Made by a program: the position numbers and the translations under genes. This document shows, piece after piece, positions 51,895 to 59,638 of a DNA stretch of 64,000 bases; within the stretch, counting starts at the first letter, position 1, and each line of letters opens with the position of its first letter. The stretch is from UBA10324 sp038326325 (lineage in GTDB: Bacteria; Bacteroidota; Bacteroidia; Chitinophagales; UBA10324), in NCBI GenBank assembly GCA_038326325.1, contig JBBQJW010000017.1, positions 1 to 64,000 on the forward strand, read 5' to 3'. Under the pieces are notes generated by a model. That model saw only the letters and a program-made list of their open reading frames with translations, was not told the origin of the DNA and did no database searches.

Positions 51895-52395
51895 ATGTAT
51901 AAAGTCACGACTAAGAAAGGAGAAGAGTTTGATATAAAATTTGAGAAGGATGGATTTTCAGTAAATGGAAAGCCAGGTGAATGGGACATTCAAAAAATTC
52001 ATGATAATCTGTTTCATATTTTGTTTGAAGGAAAAAGTTTTGAAGCCGAATTATTGAAAGCCGATGAAGAGACAAAGACTTTTTTCCTGAAAATAAATAA
52101 CAAACCCATTGAGTTAAAAGTAGAAGATGAATATGACCGATTACTGAAAAAGCTAGGAATGGATAAAGTGCTTTCGAAAAAAGTAAATGAACTGAAAGCG
52201 CCAATGCCGGGGTTGGTGTTAAGAATTTTAGTGGAAGAAGGACAAGCGATAAAACAAGGCGACTCACTGCTCGTACTCGAAGCTATGAAGATGGAAAATG
52301 TATTAAAGAGTGGCGGCGATGCAACAATAAAAAATCTGAAAGTAAAAGCCGGAGATAAGGTAGAGAAAAATCAGTTACTTGTTGTGATGGAATAA
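51895..52395 (+). CDS. Biotin carboxyl carrier domain protein
   Basis: 166 residues from MYKVTTKKGEEF; an upstream in-frame ATG (51844) lies in the opposite gene's promoter. The C-terminal biotinyl domain (about 95-166) has the biotinylation motif LVLEAMKMENVLKS, with the preceding ELKAPMPGLVLRILVEEGQ. The N-terminal part is a spacer typical of stand-alone carriers of acyl-CoA (propionyl/methylcrotonyl) carboxylases. Carboxylase subunits are not adjacent. Confidence 0.88.
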   Translation: MYKVTTKKGEEFDIKFEKDGFSVNGKPGEWDIQKIHDNLFHILFEGKSFEAELLKADEETKTFFLKINNKPIELKVEDEYDRLLKKLGMDKVLSKKVNELKAPMPGLVLRILVEEGQAIKQGDSLLVLEAMKMENVLKSGGDATIKNLKVKAGDKVEKNQLLVVME

Positions 52396-53700
52396 TTATT
52401 CTCCACCATCATCCAAGCTAATATCTGCTGTTCCATCATGTAATATCTGCATCACTTCTTTTAGCATGTATGGTGAATGATTGAATTTATTTCCGAGTAC
52501 GATAATTACATATTGCTCCTGCGGATTGGTGTAGAACACCGTGTTGTAACCCTTCCACCAGCCATTGTGATAAATACATTTTTTGCCGGGTTCATATTCT
52601 ATCATGCGAAAGCCGAGACCATAATTTTTCTTTCCGGCATGCTCAAAACTTTGAGGTGTGAAAGCCATATCAATTGTTTCCTTTTTCAGAAAACAATTTG
52701 AAGTCAACATCTTATACCACTGTAACAGATCGTGCGTGGTGCTGTAAACTCCCTTGTCCCCGAGTATTCCATCGAATGCATCAACGGGTTCAGCGCACCA
52801 ATTGTAATTGTATCCACAGGTTTTATTGTCGCATAGTTTTTTATCGTCGGATGTAATGAAGTAAGTGTTGTTCATTCCAATCGGAGTCAAAATAAATTGC
52901 TCCATGTAATCATCGAATTTCATCCCGGTTGTTTTTTCTACTATGGCGGCGAGCACGGCGAAGTTAGTGTTACAGTAAGTGAATTTCCGCCCGGGCTTGA
53001 ACTGTAACGGTGGCGGTTGGTTTTCCATCCATCGCATTAAATCCTGATTGTTTACTTTTTTAAATCCGAGCGACGCGCTGTCTTCATAAGCGAAACGATA
53101 ATCTGGCAATCCACTCCGATGACTCAACAACATTTTCAATGTGATGTTGTGAATCGGAAACTTCGGATAATATTCCTGAATGGAATCTTCGAGCGAAAGT
53201 TTTCCGATCTCGATCAGGTGTAACACTGCGACGGCGGTAAATGTTTTTGAAATTGAAGCCAGTTGAAATTTAGAATTGTCGGTGAGTTTTATTTTCTTTC
53301 CATAATTCTCAAAACCAAAATTGTTATCGTACAACACCACTCCTTTTTGCGCAATCAAAACATTACCGTTAAATCCTAAACGCTTTGCCCGGTAATTAAA
53401 AAGCGAGTCGAGCAGGTAATGTTTTCTATTGGCGTGAATTTGTTTGCCGATGTTTTTTTCATCAAGTTTCGACATTTGATATTTCTGAATACACTCGATG
53501 CATAAATTATTAGGGCTTTCATCTTTCGAAAAAAGATTCTTACAGGAATTACTTCCCAGCAACATCATCATCAAAAGAAGAAAGAGTGATTTGGAGATTT
53601 GAATATTTGGAGATTTGAAAATGGAAATACAGACCCCAGTCAAAAATGTAATTAATTTTTGCAGAATCATCTTCAAATTTTCAAATCCACGAATTTTCAA
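52396..53700 (-). CDS. Beta-lactamase-family serine hydrolase, lipoprotein
   Basis: Up to 434 residues. SxxK motif LASISKTFTAV, Y-x-N motif YCNTNFAVL and a C-terminal HNGWWKG triad element. Class C beta-lactamase/DD-peptidase fold with no hint of antibiotic specificity; may act on peptides or peptidoglycan. The start is uncertain: the first 40 residues include words from an AT-rich TTTGAAAATTT-type repeat, and the likely lipoprotein signal is LFLLLMMMLLGSNSC (cysteine at 53). Confidence 0.82.
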   Translation of the reverse strand: MKIRGFENLKMILQKLITFLTGVCISIFKSPNIQISKSLFLLLMMMLLGSNSCKNLFSKDESPNNLCIECIQKYQMSKLDEKNIGKQIHANRKHYLLDSLFNYRAKRLGFNGNVLIAQKGVVLYDNNFGFENYGKKIKLTDNSKFQLASISKTFTAVAVLHLIEIGKLSLEDSIQEYYPKFPIHNITLKMLLSHRSGLPDYRFAYEDSASLGFKKVNNQDLMRWMENQPPPLQFKPGRKFTYCNTNFAVLAAIVEKTTGMKFDDYMEQFILTPIGMNNTYFITSDDKKLCDNKTCGYNYNWCAEPVDAFDGILGDKGVYSTTHDLLQWYKMLTSNCFLKKETIDMAFTPQSFEHAGKKNYGLGFRMIEYEPGKKCIYHNGWWKGYNTVFYTNPQEQYVIIVLGNKFNHSPYMLKEVMQILHDGTADISLDDGGE

Positions 53701-53701
53701 A

Positions 53702-54379
53702 TTACTTTTTTATTTTCTTTGGTTTAAAATCTTTTCCCTGCTTCATGCTGATAATTCGAACATCTGTTACAGGTCGGTCGCTTTTATCACATTTAACAGC
53801 AGCTATAGAATCGAGCACATTCATTCCTTCAATCACTTCGCCATACACAGTGTAATTCATATCAAGATGCGGAGTGCCACCAATGGTTTTATAAATTTCT
53901 CTTTGCTCAGCAGTTAATTTTCTTCCGGTTTGTTTTTCCAAATTATCTAAATCAGCATCGCTAAAAGTTTTTCCCTGCACAATATAAAACTGACAACCAC
54001 TCGACGCTTTCGCTGGATTCTCATCTCGTGCCGCAGCAAGCACTCCTTTTTTATGAAAAAGAGAAGTATTAAATTCAGCAGGCACTGTGTAACCAACATC
54101 TCCGTTGCCAAGCATTTCTCCCGGCTTTGCATGTTTCGAATTAGGGTCGCCGCCTTGAATCATAAAATTTTTTATTATACGATGAAATAAAAGCGAGTCG
54201 TAAAAATGCTCATTGGTCAGTTTCAGAAAATTGTCGCGATGCTTTGGTGTTTCATTGTAAAGCAAAATGCGCATGGTTCCGAATTTAGTATTGAGTGTTA
54301 CAGTATGAATTTTTTCTTTTGGCTTGAATGAAACGAAAAAGAAAAACGGAATTAACAGTAAAAGAATTTTTTTGGCCAT
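53702..54379 (-). CDS. Cyclophilin-type peptidyl-prolyl isomerase
   Basis: 225 residues from MAKKILLLLIPFFFF (signal peptide or anchor). Cyclophilin core with FHRIIKNFMIQGGDPN, GCQFYIVQG and TVYGEVIEGMNVLDSI. Probably periplasmic protein folding. The neighbouring serine hydrolase gene follows within 1-2 bases, so a short operon is likely. Confidence 0.93.
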   Translation of the reverse strand: MAKKILLLLIPFFFFVSFKPKEKIHTVTLNTKFGTMRILLYNETPKHRDNFLKLTNEHFYDSLLFHRIIKNFMIQGGDPNSKHAKPGEMLGNGDVGYTVPAEFNTSLFHKKGVLAAARDENPAKASSGCQFYIVQGKTFSDADLDNLEKQTGRKLTAEQREIYKTIGGTPHLDMNYTVYGEVIEGMNVLDSIAAVKCDKSDRPVTDVRIISMKQGKDFKPKKIKK

Positions 54380-54465
54380 TGTGTTTTTTTGTAATGCGCC
54401 CAAAAATAATTTCTCAAAGCTGTAATCAAGATATAGAGTTCACAACTGCCAACATGAATTGTGTA

Positions 54466-54819
54466 CTAATCCAAACGGTCGAAGTATTCGACAATACATT
54501 CCTTCAATAAATCTTCCTGCTCTTCAATGGTCATTACAGGAATTTTTTTTGTTTGAACCCAGTGCGGCCATCCATCATCATCCAAGCCCTCCAATGAAAA
54601 ATATCCTTTGTCGCTGAGCAAACGACAAGTTGCGATATGCATCAGGTCTTGTTTTTCTTCCTTGGTAAATGAATCCTGAATTTTTCCCAGCTCCCGAACA
54701 CCAATCAAAAACAACATCGCATTCATATCAGGTGCTTTGCCGAATTTTTCCTGCAAGTTTTTTCGGAGGGCGAGAAATTTTTTTTCTCTTTCAAGTAGAT
54801 GTTCGTGGGCGGTACTCAT
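54466..54819 (-). CDS. Conserved hypothetical protein beside nitrilase gene
   Basis: 117 residues, helical: EREKKFLALRKNLQEKFGKAPDMNAMLFLIGVRELG, then KEEKQDLMHIATCRLLSDKGYF and DDDGWPHWVQ. The sequence looks like a small conserved protein of Bacteroidota with unknown function. Its start overlaps the nitrilase-family gene by 4 bases, indicating coupled translation. Confidence 0.65.
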   Translation of the reverse strand: MSTAHEHLLEREKKFLALRKNLQEKFGKAPDMNAMLFLIGVRELGKIQDSFTKEEKQDLMHIATCRLLSDKGYFSLEGLDDDGWPHWVQTKKIPVMTIEEQEDLLKECIVEYFDRLD

Positions 54820-55601
54820 TTTTTAATTTTCAATTCAAATTCATCCTTATCAAGCAACACTGGAAACTCTTTTCTATATGAATCAAGATTCGATTTTGAA
54901 AGCTCAATAGTATGAATGATTTCGTTGTTGGTTTTTTGAAAAAGAATTTCGCCCTTCATGTCAATCACCGAACTGTCGCCGCTATGGAAGATTTTATTTC
55001 CATCCCCGCCCACTCTGTTTAATCCAATGGTGTAACACTGATTTTCTATTGCGCGCGCAATGAGCAAAGATTTCCACGCCTGAATTCTTCGCTCCGGCCA
55101 ATTGGCGACATACAAGAGCAAATCATAATTCTCTGCGTTGCGACTCCAGACGGGAAAGCGCAAATCGTAACATACGAGTGGACAAATTTTCCATCCCTTC
55201 CATTCCACGATTAATTTTTTATCGCCCCGGCTGTAGTGATTATTCTCTTCACCCATTCTGAACAAATGGCGCTTGTCGTAAGTGAAAAAATTTCCATCGG
55301 GCTGCATCCATATCAGGCGGTTAAAATATTTTCCTGAATCTTTAATCATCACACTTCCACACAACACGACATTTTTTTTCGAGGAAATATTTTTCATCCA
55401 TTCAATAGTTCGGCCACCCATTTCTTCAGCGAATAATTCAGGTTTCATGCTGAATCCGGTTGAGAACATTTCAGGAAGTAGAATCAGGTCGGTGTTTTCA
55501 ACCGAAGAAATTTTTTCATCGAACATCGAAAGATTGGCGTCAATGTTTTCCCAATGAAGATTGGATTGAATAAGAGTTACGCGAAGATTGTTATCAGCCA
55601 T
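54816..55601 (-). CDS. Nitrilase-superfamily carbon-nitrogen hydrolase (omega-amidase-like)
   Basis: 261 residues. Catalytic triad positions are visible: Glu in LILLPEMFSTGF, Lys in YDKRHLFRMGEE and Cys in CPLVCYDLRFPVW. Opening VTLIQSNLHWENIDANL and the C-terminal pattern match the YafV/omega-amidase branch, which removes the amide from alpha-ketoglutaramate or alpha-ketosuccinamate. Cytoplasmic. Coupled with the 117-residue protein. Confidence 0.87.
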   Translation of the reverse strand: MADNNLRVTLIQSNLHWENIDANLSMFDEKISSVENTDLILLPEMFSTGFSMKPELFAEEMGGRTIEWMKNISSKKNVVLCGSVMIKDSGKYFNRLIWMQPDGNFFTYDKRHLFRMGEENNHYSRGDKKLIVEWKGWKICPLVCYDLRFPVWSRNAENYDLLLYVANWPERRIQAWKSLLIARAIENQCYTIGLNRVGGDGNKIFHSGDSSVIDMKGEILFQKTNNEIIHTIELSKSNLDSYRKEFPVLLDKDEFELKIKK

Positions 55602-55659
55602 TTATAAAAATGAATTCGCCAAAAGTAATGTTAGTGGCGCATCACTTTACATTTGCTCC

Positions 55660-56376
55660 ATGCAGGCGAAAACCGAAGGCATAGTTTTTCGAACAACTAA
55701 ATATTCCGAGACGAGCGTGATCGCTTCGGTTTATACTGAACAATTCGGATTGCAGAGTTATATCATTAACGGAGTAAGGGGAAAAGCGAAATCGAATTCA
55801 AAATCTTCGTCGCTGCAATTGCTTTCCATTTTGAATATGGAGGTTTATAAAAAGGAAAATAAAAACCTGAACCGGATAAAAAGTTTTGAATCGGCGGTCG
55901 TGTTTAAGGAGATTCCGTTTGATGTGGTGAAAAGTTCACTCACTTTATTTATCGCGGAAGTTTTGAACCGAACCGTGGTGGAGGAAGAGTGTAACAGTCC
56001 GCTTTATCATTTCGTGCGCAACTCGGTACTGGAATTGGACGGCGCGAAAAACGCTTCTGATTTTCATTTGCATTTTCTCGCCGCGTTAACTCAGCATCTT
56101 GGATTTTCTCCTCACGGAAAATATGCCGATGAAACGCCTGAGTTTAATTTGATGGATGGAAGTTTCGTGAATAATTCTTCCGTCTTTAATCCGCATTATT
56201 TATCAGGAGAAAACGCCCAACGATTTTCTGAATTATTTTTTAATCCCACTTCATTAAACCTGAATAAAAAAAACAGAAAAGAATTACTGCTGTCGTTGCT
56301 TGAATATTACCGGCTGCATGTTTCCAATTTCAATATCATGAAATCACTTGAGGTGATTGAACAGGTGTTTGCGTGA
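55660..56376 (+). CDS. recO: DNA repair protein RecO
   Basis: 238 residues from MQAKTEGIVFRTTKYSETS. OB-fold N-terminus (to about 80), helical middle with a degenerate zinc region, and the LSLLEYYRLHVSNFNIMKSLEVI tail. Length is typical. RecO loads RecA and anneals ssDNA in the RecFOR pathway. A 22-bp tandem array begins 13 bases after its stop codon. Confidence 0.9.
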   Translation: MQAKTEGIVFRTTKYSETSVIASVYTEQFGLQSYIINGVRGKAKSNSKSSSLQLLSILNMEVYKKENKNLNRIKSFESAVVFKEIPFDVVKSSLTLFIAEVLNRTVVEEECNSPLYHFVRNSVLELDGAKNASDFHLHFLAALTQHLGFSPHGKYADETPEFNLMDGSFVNNSSVFNPHYLSGENAQRFSELFFNPTSLNLNKKNRKELLLSLLEYYRLHVSNFNIMKSLEVIEQVFA

Positions 56377-56388
56377 GCGGATGCTTGT

Positions 56389-56674
56389 GCGCATGGTTTT
56401 GAGGGGGACTGCGTATATCAATTTACTACACTGCGTATGTGAATTTACTGCGTTGCGTATTTTGATTTACGGCACTGCGTATTTGTATTTACTTCGGTGT
56501 GTATGCTCATTAACCCCATTGCGTATATCTATTAACGCTATTGTGTAAAGCTCTTACTGTAACAGCGTATTATCATTTACTGCATGGCGTATTGTCGTTA
56601 ATTGCATGGCGTATTGTTATTTACTATTGTGCGTATGATTCTTGACCGTATTGCGCATGTGATTGAGTGATTGT
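56389..56674. repeat. Degenerate tandem array, exact 22-bp period, 13 units
   Basis: The word GYGTAT (or GCGCAT/GTGTAA) begins units at 56389, 56411, 56433, 56455, 56477, 56499, 56521, 56543, 56565, 56587, 56609, 56631 and 56653, with no slippage. Consensus about GCGTATnTnnATTTACTGCATT. Units 8-10 are closest to each other; the first and last are most decayed. There is no spacer. It lies between recO and an XRE-like gene. Confidence 0.9.
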
Positions 56675-56806
56675 TTCTATTCAAATTAGTGCATAAGGTG
56701 TATACTAATGTTTTCAGGGGCATATTTTCCTGACTGAATGTGTATTGTACGAATTCGTACAAACTGCATTTTTTATCCCGACATTTTTGTTTTTCGAAAT
56801 TCAGAA

Positions 56807-57088
56807 ATGAGCGCTGACCACAACTTCTTAGTATCAATGCAAAAGCGGCTGATTTTCCTTCGTGAAAAAAAATTTATAACCCCAAGTGAATTTGGAAATG
56901 TGGCGAATGTGAATGAGAGAAGAAATGAAATATATGCGCAAGACCTTAGGGCAACTTCTATCGGAAGAATTGTGATCTCACTTCAAATTGATTTTAATGT
57001 TAGTGAATTAATAACTAAGGAAATGCTGATGAAATATGCCGATGAACTTGATAAGGAAGAACACGAAAGAGAGAGTAGAGGGGAATAA
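56807..57088 (+). CDS. Small XRE-like DNA-binding protein
   Basis: 93 residues from MSADHNFLVSMQKRL. The stretch RLIFLREKKFITPSEFGNVANVNERRNEIYAQDLRATSIGRIVISLQIDFNVSELI keeps the length and hydrophobic rhythm of an XRE helix-turn-helix domain (RIKxLRExKGLTQxELA...LxKIAxALxVSxxEL), though it is diverged. The rest is an acidic tail. It stands 130 bases after the 22-bp array, which could be its binding region. Confidence 0.55.
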   Translation: MSADHNFLVSMQKRLIFLREKKFITPSEFGNVANVNERRNEIYAQDLRATSIGRIVISLQIDFNVSELITKEMLMKYADELDKEEHERESRGE

Positions 57089-57226
57089 GGTTCGCCCGGA
57101 GTTTTACAAGCATGATAAATGACGGAGAGAAAGACTAACAAAGTAAAAACGGAGGGTTTCGGTTGTGTAACCCCAAAAGGACAAACGGATTAATTTTTTT
57201 TTCATAAACCATAAAACAAAAACAAC

Positions 57227-58174
57227 ATGGCACTTTTAATCAGACCTGTTTACCGATGCACTCAACTTGAGCTGTATTCGACATTGAAAACCATTTGGGA
57301 CAATTATGATGACCATCAGGCGCAACTTGTTACTTACAAGAGTAAGTATGATGCTCCGCTGAGTGTTACACACAAGGGTGAAATTGCCGCTGCGAAAGCT
57401 TTGCCTGACGAAGAAGCGCGAAATGCTGAATCGCAGAATCTTCGGATTGATGTAACAGCGCTTGGTCAAAAATGCACCCGCAACTGGCAACTATTGAAGG
57501 GATATATTGTGGAAGCTTATCCAGGGGCTAATCAGAAAGTACAGTTGGATGCAGCGGGGGCGGTTTACTATGTACCGGCATCGCACAGCAACTGGGAGTT
57601 TGTGGCGGGCATGAATTCTTCTGCAAACAATTTTATCGTTGCAAACGGTGCAGCATTATTAGCGGATGGTTTTATGCCCGCAGGATTTAAACTTCAATAC
57701 AAAACTGACAGCGATGCTTTTGATGTTAAGTATGATGAGTTTAAACATGCGCAACAATCGAGTGAGGGAACTGACGAGAAAATAAAAGCGAACAATAAAA
57801 TTTATGAGGACAGCATGAAGATGTGCGCTGATGCAACAATGTTTTTTGTAACGGATGATTCGATAGTGAAGAAGTTTACTTTCACTACAGTGTTACAGAT
57901 TGTTAGCCCGCCGGGGAGTGCAAGTTTGAAAATACAAGCCATTAACTTAGGCACTAATGAAATTATTGTTGGAGCGAAGGTGGTGATTCAGAAGGAAGGC
58001 AATGCTGCATTGAACGGAATTACTGATGACAGTGGTGAAGTTGTTTTTCCGGGGATTGACCCGGGTGCTTATGATGTGACTATTGCCGCCGTTGGATATA
58101 CTGCGATGAATTTCAGTAAGGATGTGAATACAGGTGTGAGTGCGCGAAAGGATGTGTTTATGACGGCGGTTTAG
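57227..58174 (+). CDS. Helical protein with C-terminal carboxypeptidase-regulatory-like domain
   Basis: 315 residues. Helical first 225 residues (IWDNYDDHQAQLVTYKSKY, NLRIDVTALGQKCTRNWQLL, YDEFKHAQQSSEGTDEKI), then a carboxypeptidase-regulatory-like beta domain (about 232-315: ALNGITDDSGEVVFPGIDPGAYDVTIAAVGYTAM). No signal peptide is apparent. Same two-part plan as the 302-residue protein at 28567. Unknown function. Confidence 0.6.
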   Translation: MALLIRPVYRCTQLELYSTLKTIWDNYDDHQAQLVTYKSKYDAPLSVTHKGEIAAAKALPDEEARNAESQNLRIDVTALGQKCTRNWQLLKGYIVEAYPGANQKVQLDAAGAVYYVPASHSNWEFVAGMNSSANNFIVANGAALLADGFMPAGFKLQYKTDSDAFDVKYDEFKHAQQSSEGTDEKIKANNKIYEDSMKMCADATMFFVTDDSIVKKFTFTTVLQIVSPPGSASLKIQAINLGTNEIIVGAKVVIQKEGNAALNGITDDSGEVVFPGIDPGAYDVTIAAVGYTAMNFSKDVNTGVSARKDVFMTAV

Positions 58175-58216
58175 AAGAGTATCAAGTAGCAAGACGCAAG
58201 TATCAAGATTTTAAAA

Positions 58217-58245
58217 CCCCGAAGATTTTTTCTTCGGGGTTTTTT
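58217..58245 (+). terminator. Rho-independent terminator
   Basis: CCCCGAAGA (58217-58225) pairs with TCTTCGGGG (58231-58239), followed by TTTTTT. A strong terminator 43 bases after the upstream stop; it marks the end of the core gene block before the cassette-like units. Confidence 0.9.
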
Positions 58246-58333
58246 GTTTTATTAACTGTTACAGTTCGGTTTTAAACCAGAATTTTTAATTGCACTCGAG
58301 GCGACAGGCCGGACAGAGCTGATTTTTAAAACC

Positions 58334-58369
58334 TTCGTTTATCCAACTGCCTTATGTTGGATAAACGAA
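58334..58369. repeat. 14-bp perfect hairpin in the cassette leader
   Basis: TTCGTTTATCCAAC (58334-58347) and GTTGGATAAACGAA (58356-58369) around an 8-base loop, with no T run. It precedes the first cassette-like gene. Confidence 0.8.
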
Positions 58370-58398
58370 ATGATTTTTAGTTTTACTTCGTTTAATAA

Positions 58399-58463
58399 CA
58401 TGTTAGCTGCAATGGTAACGCTCCGATTGAACGGCACTGCTACTTGAAACTGATTGCAAGAAA
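58399..58463 (+). repeat. Cassette leader repeat, copy 1
   Basis: CATGTTAGCTGCAATG (58399-58414), then CGGCACTGCTACTTGAAAC and TTGCAAGAAA. The same order of words occurs at 59112-59167, and an inverted CATGCAGCTAACATG lies at 58968, behind the gene. Confidence 0.75.
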
Positions 58464-58491
58464 TTAACTTTGACAAAACAACTTTGAAGAC

Positions 58492-58890
58492 ATGACAAAT
58501 ACGATAACAAGACCAGCAGACAAACAAATCTTTGAAGGGATAATTGCTGACTATTATTTAGATGATGGTATTTTAGTTTCACTTTCAAAAAATCCCAAAC
58601 GGACAGTTGAAAATATTACAAGCAATGTTGCTTTAGTAAAAAGTATTACCGACAACAAACCTGTTCCGCTTTTGATTTATCTTTCTGACTCTCCTATTCC
58701 AGACAAAGTGACACGAAAATTTGCGACTGAACAGTTACCAATAATTTATTCTGCAATGGCAATGGTTTCCAAACCTGGACTTTCAAAATTCATTATGAAT
58801 ATTTTGTTCAGTTTAAAGACACCACCGATACCAATGAAAAGTTTTACTGACGATAAAGCTGCAAAAGAATGGTTAGGACAATATTTATAA
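58492..58890 (+). CDS. STAS/SpoIIAA-like protein (DUF7793-type)
   Basis: 132 residues. Pattern of the small STAS-like family: ADYYLDDGILVSLSKNPKRTVENI, PVPLLIYLSDSPI, ARREF-like helix (KVTRKFATEQLP), AMVSKPGLSKFIMNILFSL and DKAAKEWLGQYL. Function unknown. Bounded by cassette repeats, lacks TGTWACA motifs, and has no obvious promoter of its own. Confidence 0.65.
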   Translation: MTNTITRPADKQIFEGIIADYYLDDGILVSLSKNPKRTVENITSNVALVKSITDNKPVPLLIYLSDSPIPDKVTRKFATEQLPIIYSAMAMVSKPGLSKFIMNILFSLKTPPIPMKSFTDDKAAKEWLGQYL

Positions 58891-59195
58891 AAAGAATTAA
58901 GACAACACAACTTCTAACAAACATTCGTGCTGACATCGGAGGACACATCTTCGGACGAACAGCACCACATGCAGCTAACATGAAGATAAATGCAAATTTT
59001 TAAAAGAAGGGCTTTGTACGGTAATCAAACAGTTGTGCATCTAACAAACATTGTAGGTTATCGAACAGTTGTGCTTCTAAACCCTTCTTTTAAAAACTTC
59101 ATTTATCCCTTATGCGTTAGCTGTAATGCTATGGCGACAGTGCTAACTTGAAACTTTCTGCAAGAAACGAACAGACAAAACCTTTAAACAGAACA
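58891..59195. repeat. Large imperfect palindrome between cassette-like units
   Basis: A perfect 15-bp inverted repeat, TTTTTAAAAGAAGGG (58997-59011) and CCCTTCTTTTAAAAA (59082-59096), is nested inside outer arms reading CATGCAGCTAACATG (58968-58982) and GCGTTAGCTGTAATG (59114-59128). In the centre is a 36-bp direct repeat (AACAGTTGTGC at 59028 and 59064). Upstream, GTGCTG (58927-58932) and CAGCAC (58960-58965) form another stem. No gene. Confidence 0.7.
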
Positions 59196-59633
59196 ATGTT
59201 TGACGAACTAAACAAATACGAACAACACGACCATTTCTTTTTAAAACCGCAAGACAGTTTGAGAGAAGTTTGTAACGCACCGACAAATAAAAGTGGTGTT
59301 TACATAGTTTACGCTTTGAAGAACGGAAAGGTAGAACTCATTTATATCGGCTGTTCAGGAAAAATACAAGCAGACGGTTCTATGTTCGTCAGAAAAGCGG
59401 GACTTGGCGGTATTAAAGACAGAATTGTAAACGGACACCAATTTGGAAAAATACCGAGACGAAAATCTTGGATAGCACAAATTGAAAAAGAAAATATTGA
59501 GGCGTTAGACATTTATTGGTATTCAACACACAATCAAAAATATTCCGACTGTCCACGAATTTTGGAAAACAAATTATTACAGAAACATTTAGACATTTAC
59601 GGACGACTACCAAAGTGGAACAAGGAGTTATAA
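59196..59633 (+). CDS. GIY-YIG domain protein
   Basis: 145 residues from MFDELNKYEQHDHFF. The family signature is NKSGVYIVYALKNGKVELIYIGCSG (GVY about 35, YIG about 50), with a later RIVNGHQFGKIPRRKSW and the acidic ILENKLLQKHLDIYG helix near the end carrying the catalytic-type Glu. A nuclease-like single domain. Followed 5 bases later by the AlbA_2 gene, so the two are one transcription unit. Confidence 0.78.
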   Translation: MFDELNKYEQHDHFFLKPQDSLREVCNAPTNKSGVYIVYALKNGKVELIYIGCSGKIQADGSMFVRKAGLGGIKDRIVNGHQFGKIPRRKSWIAQIEKENIEALDIYWYSTHNQKYSDCPRILENKLLQKHLDIYGRLPKWNKEL

Positions 59634-59638
59634 GAAAT

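Noticed and set aside
51834..51989. N-terminal extension of the M1 peptidase
   Set aside because: It overlaps the divergent promoter and biotin-carrier start; the lipoprotein signal begins at 51833.
56389..56674. CRISPR array
   Set aside because: Units are contiguous at 22 bp with no unique spacers, and there are no cas genes.
58891..59195. Canonical integron attC site
   Set aside because: The outer arms read GTTAGCT where the simple site needs GTTRRRY, and no integrase is present; kept only as an attC-like fold.
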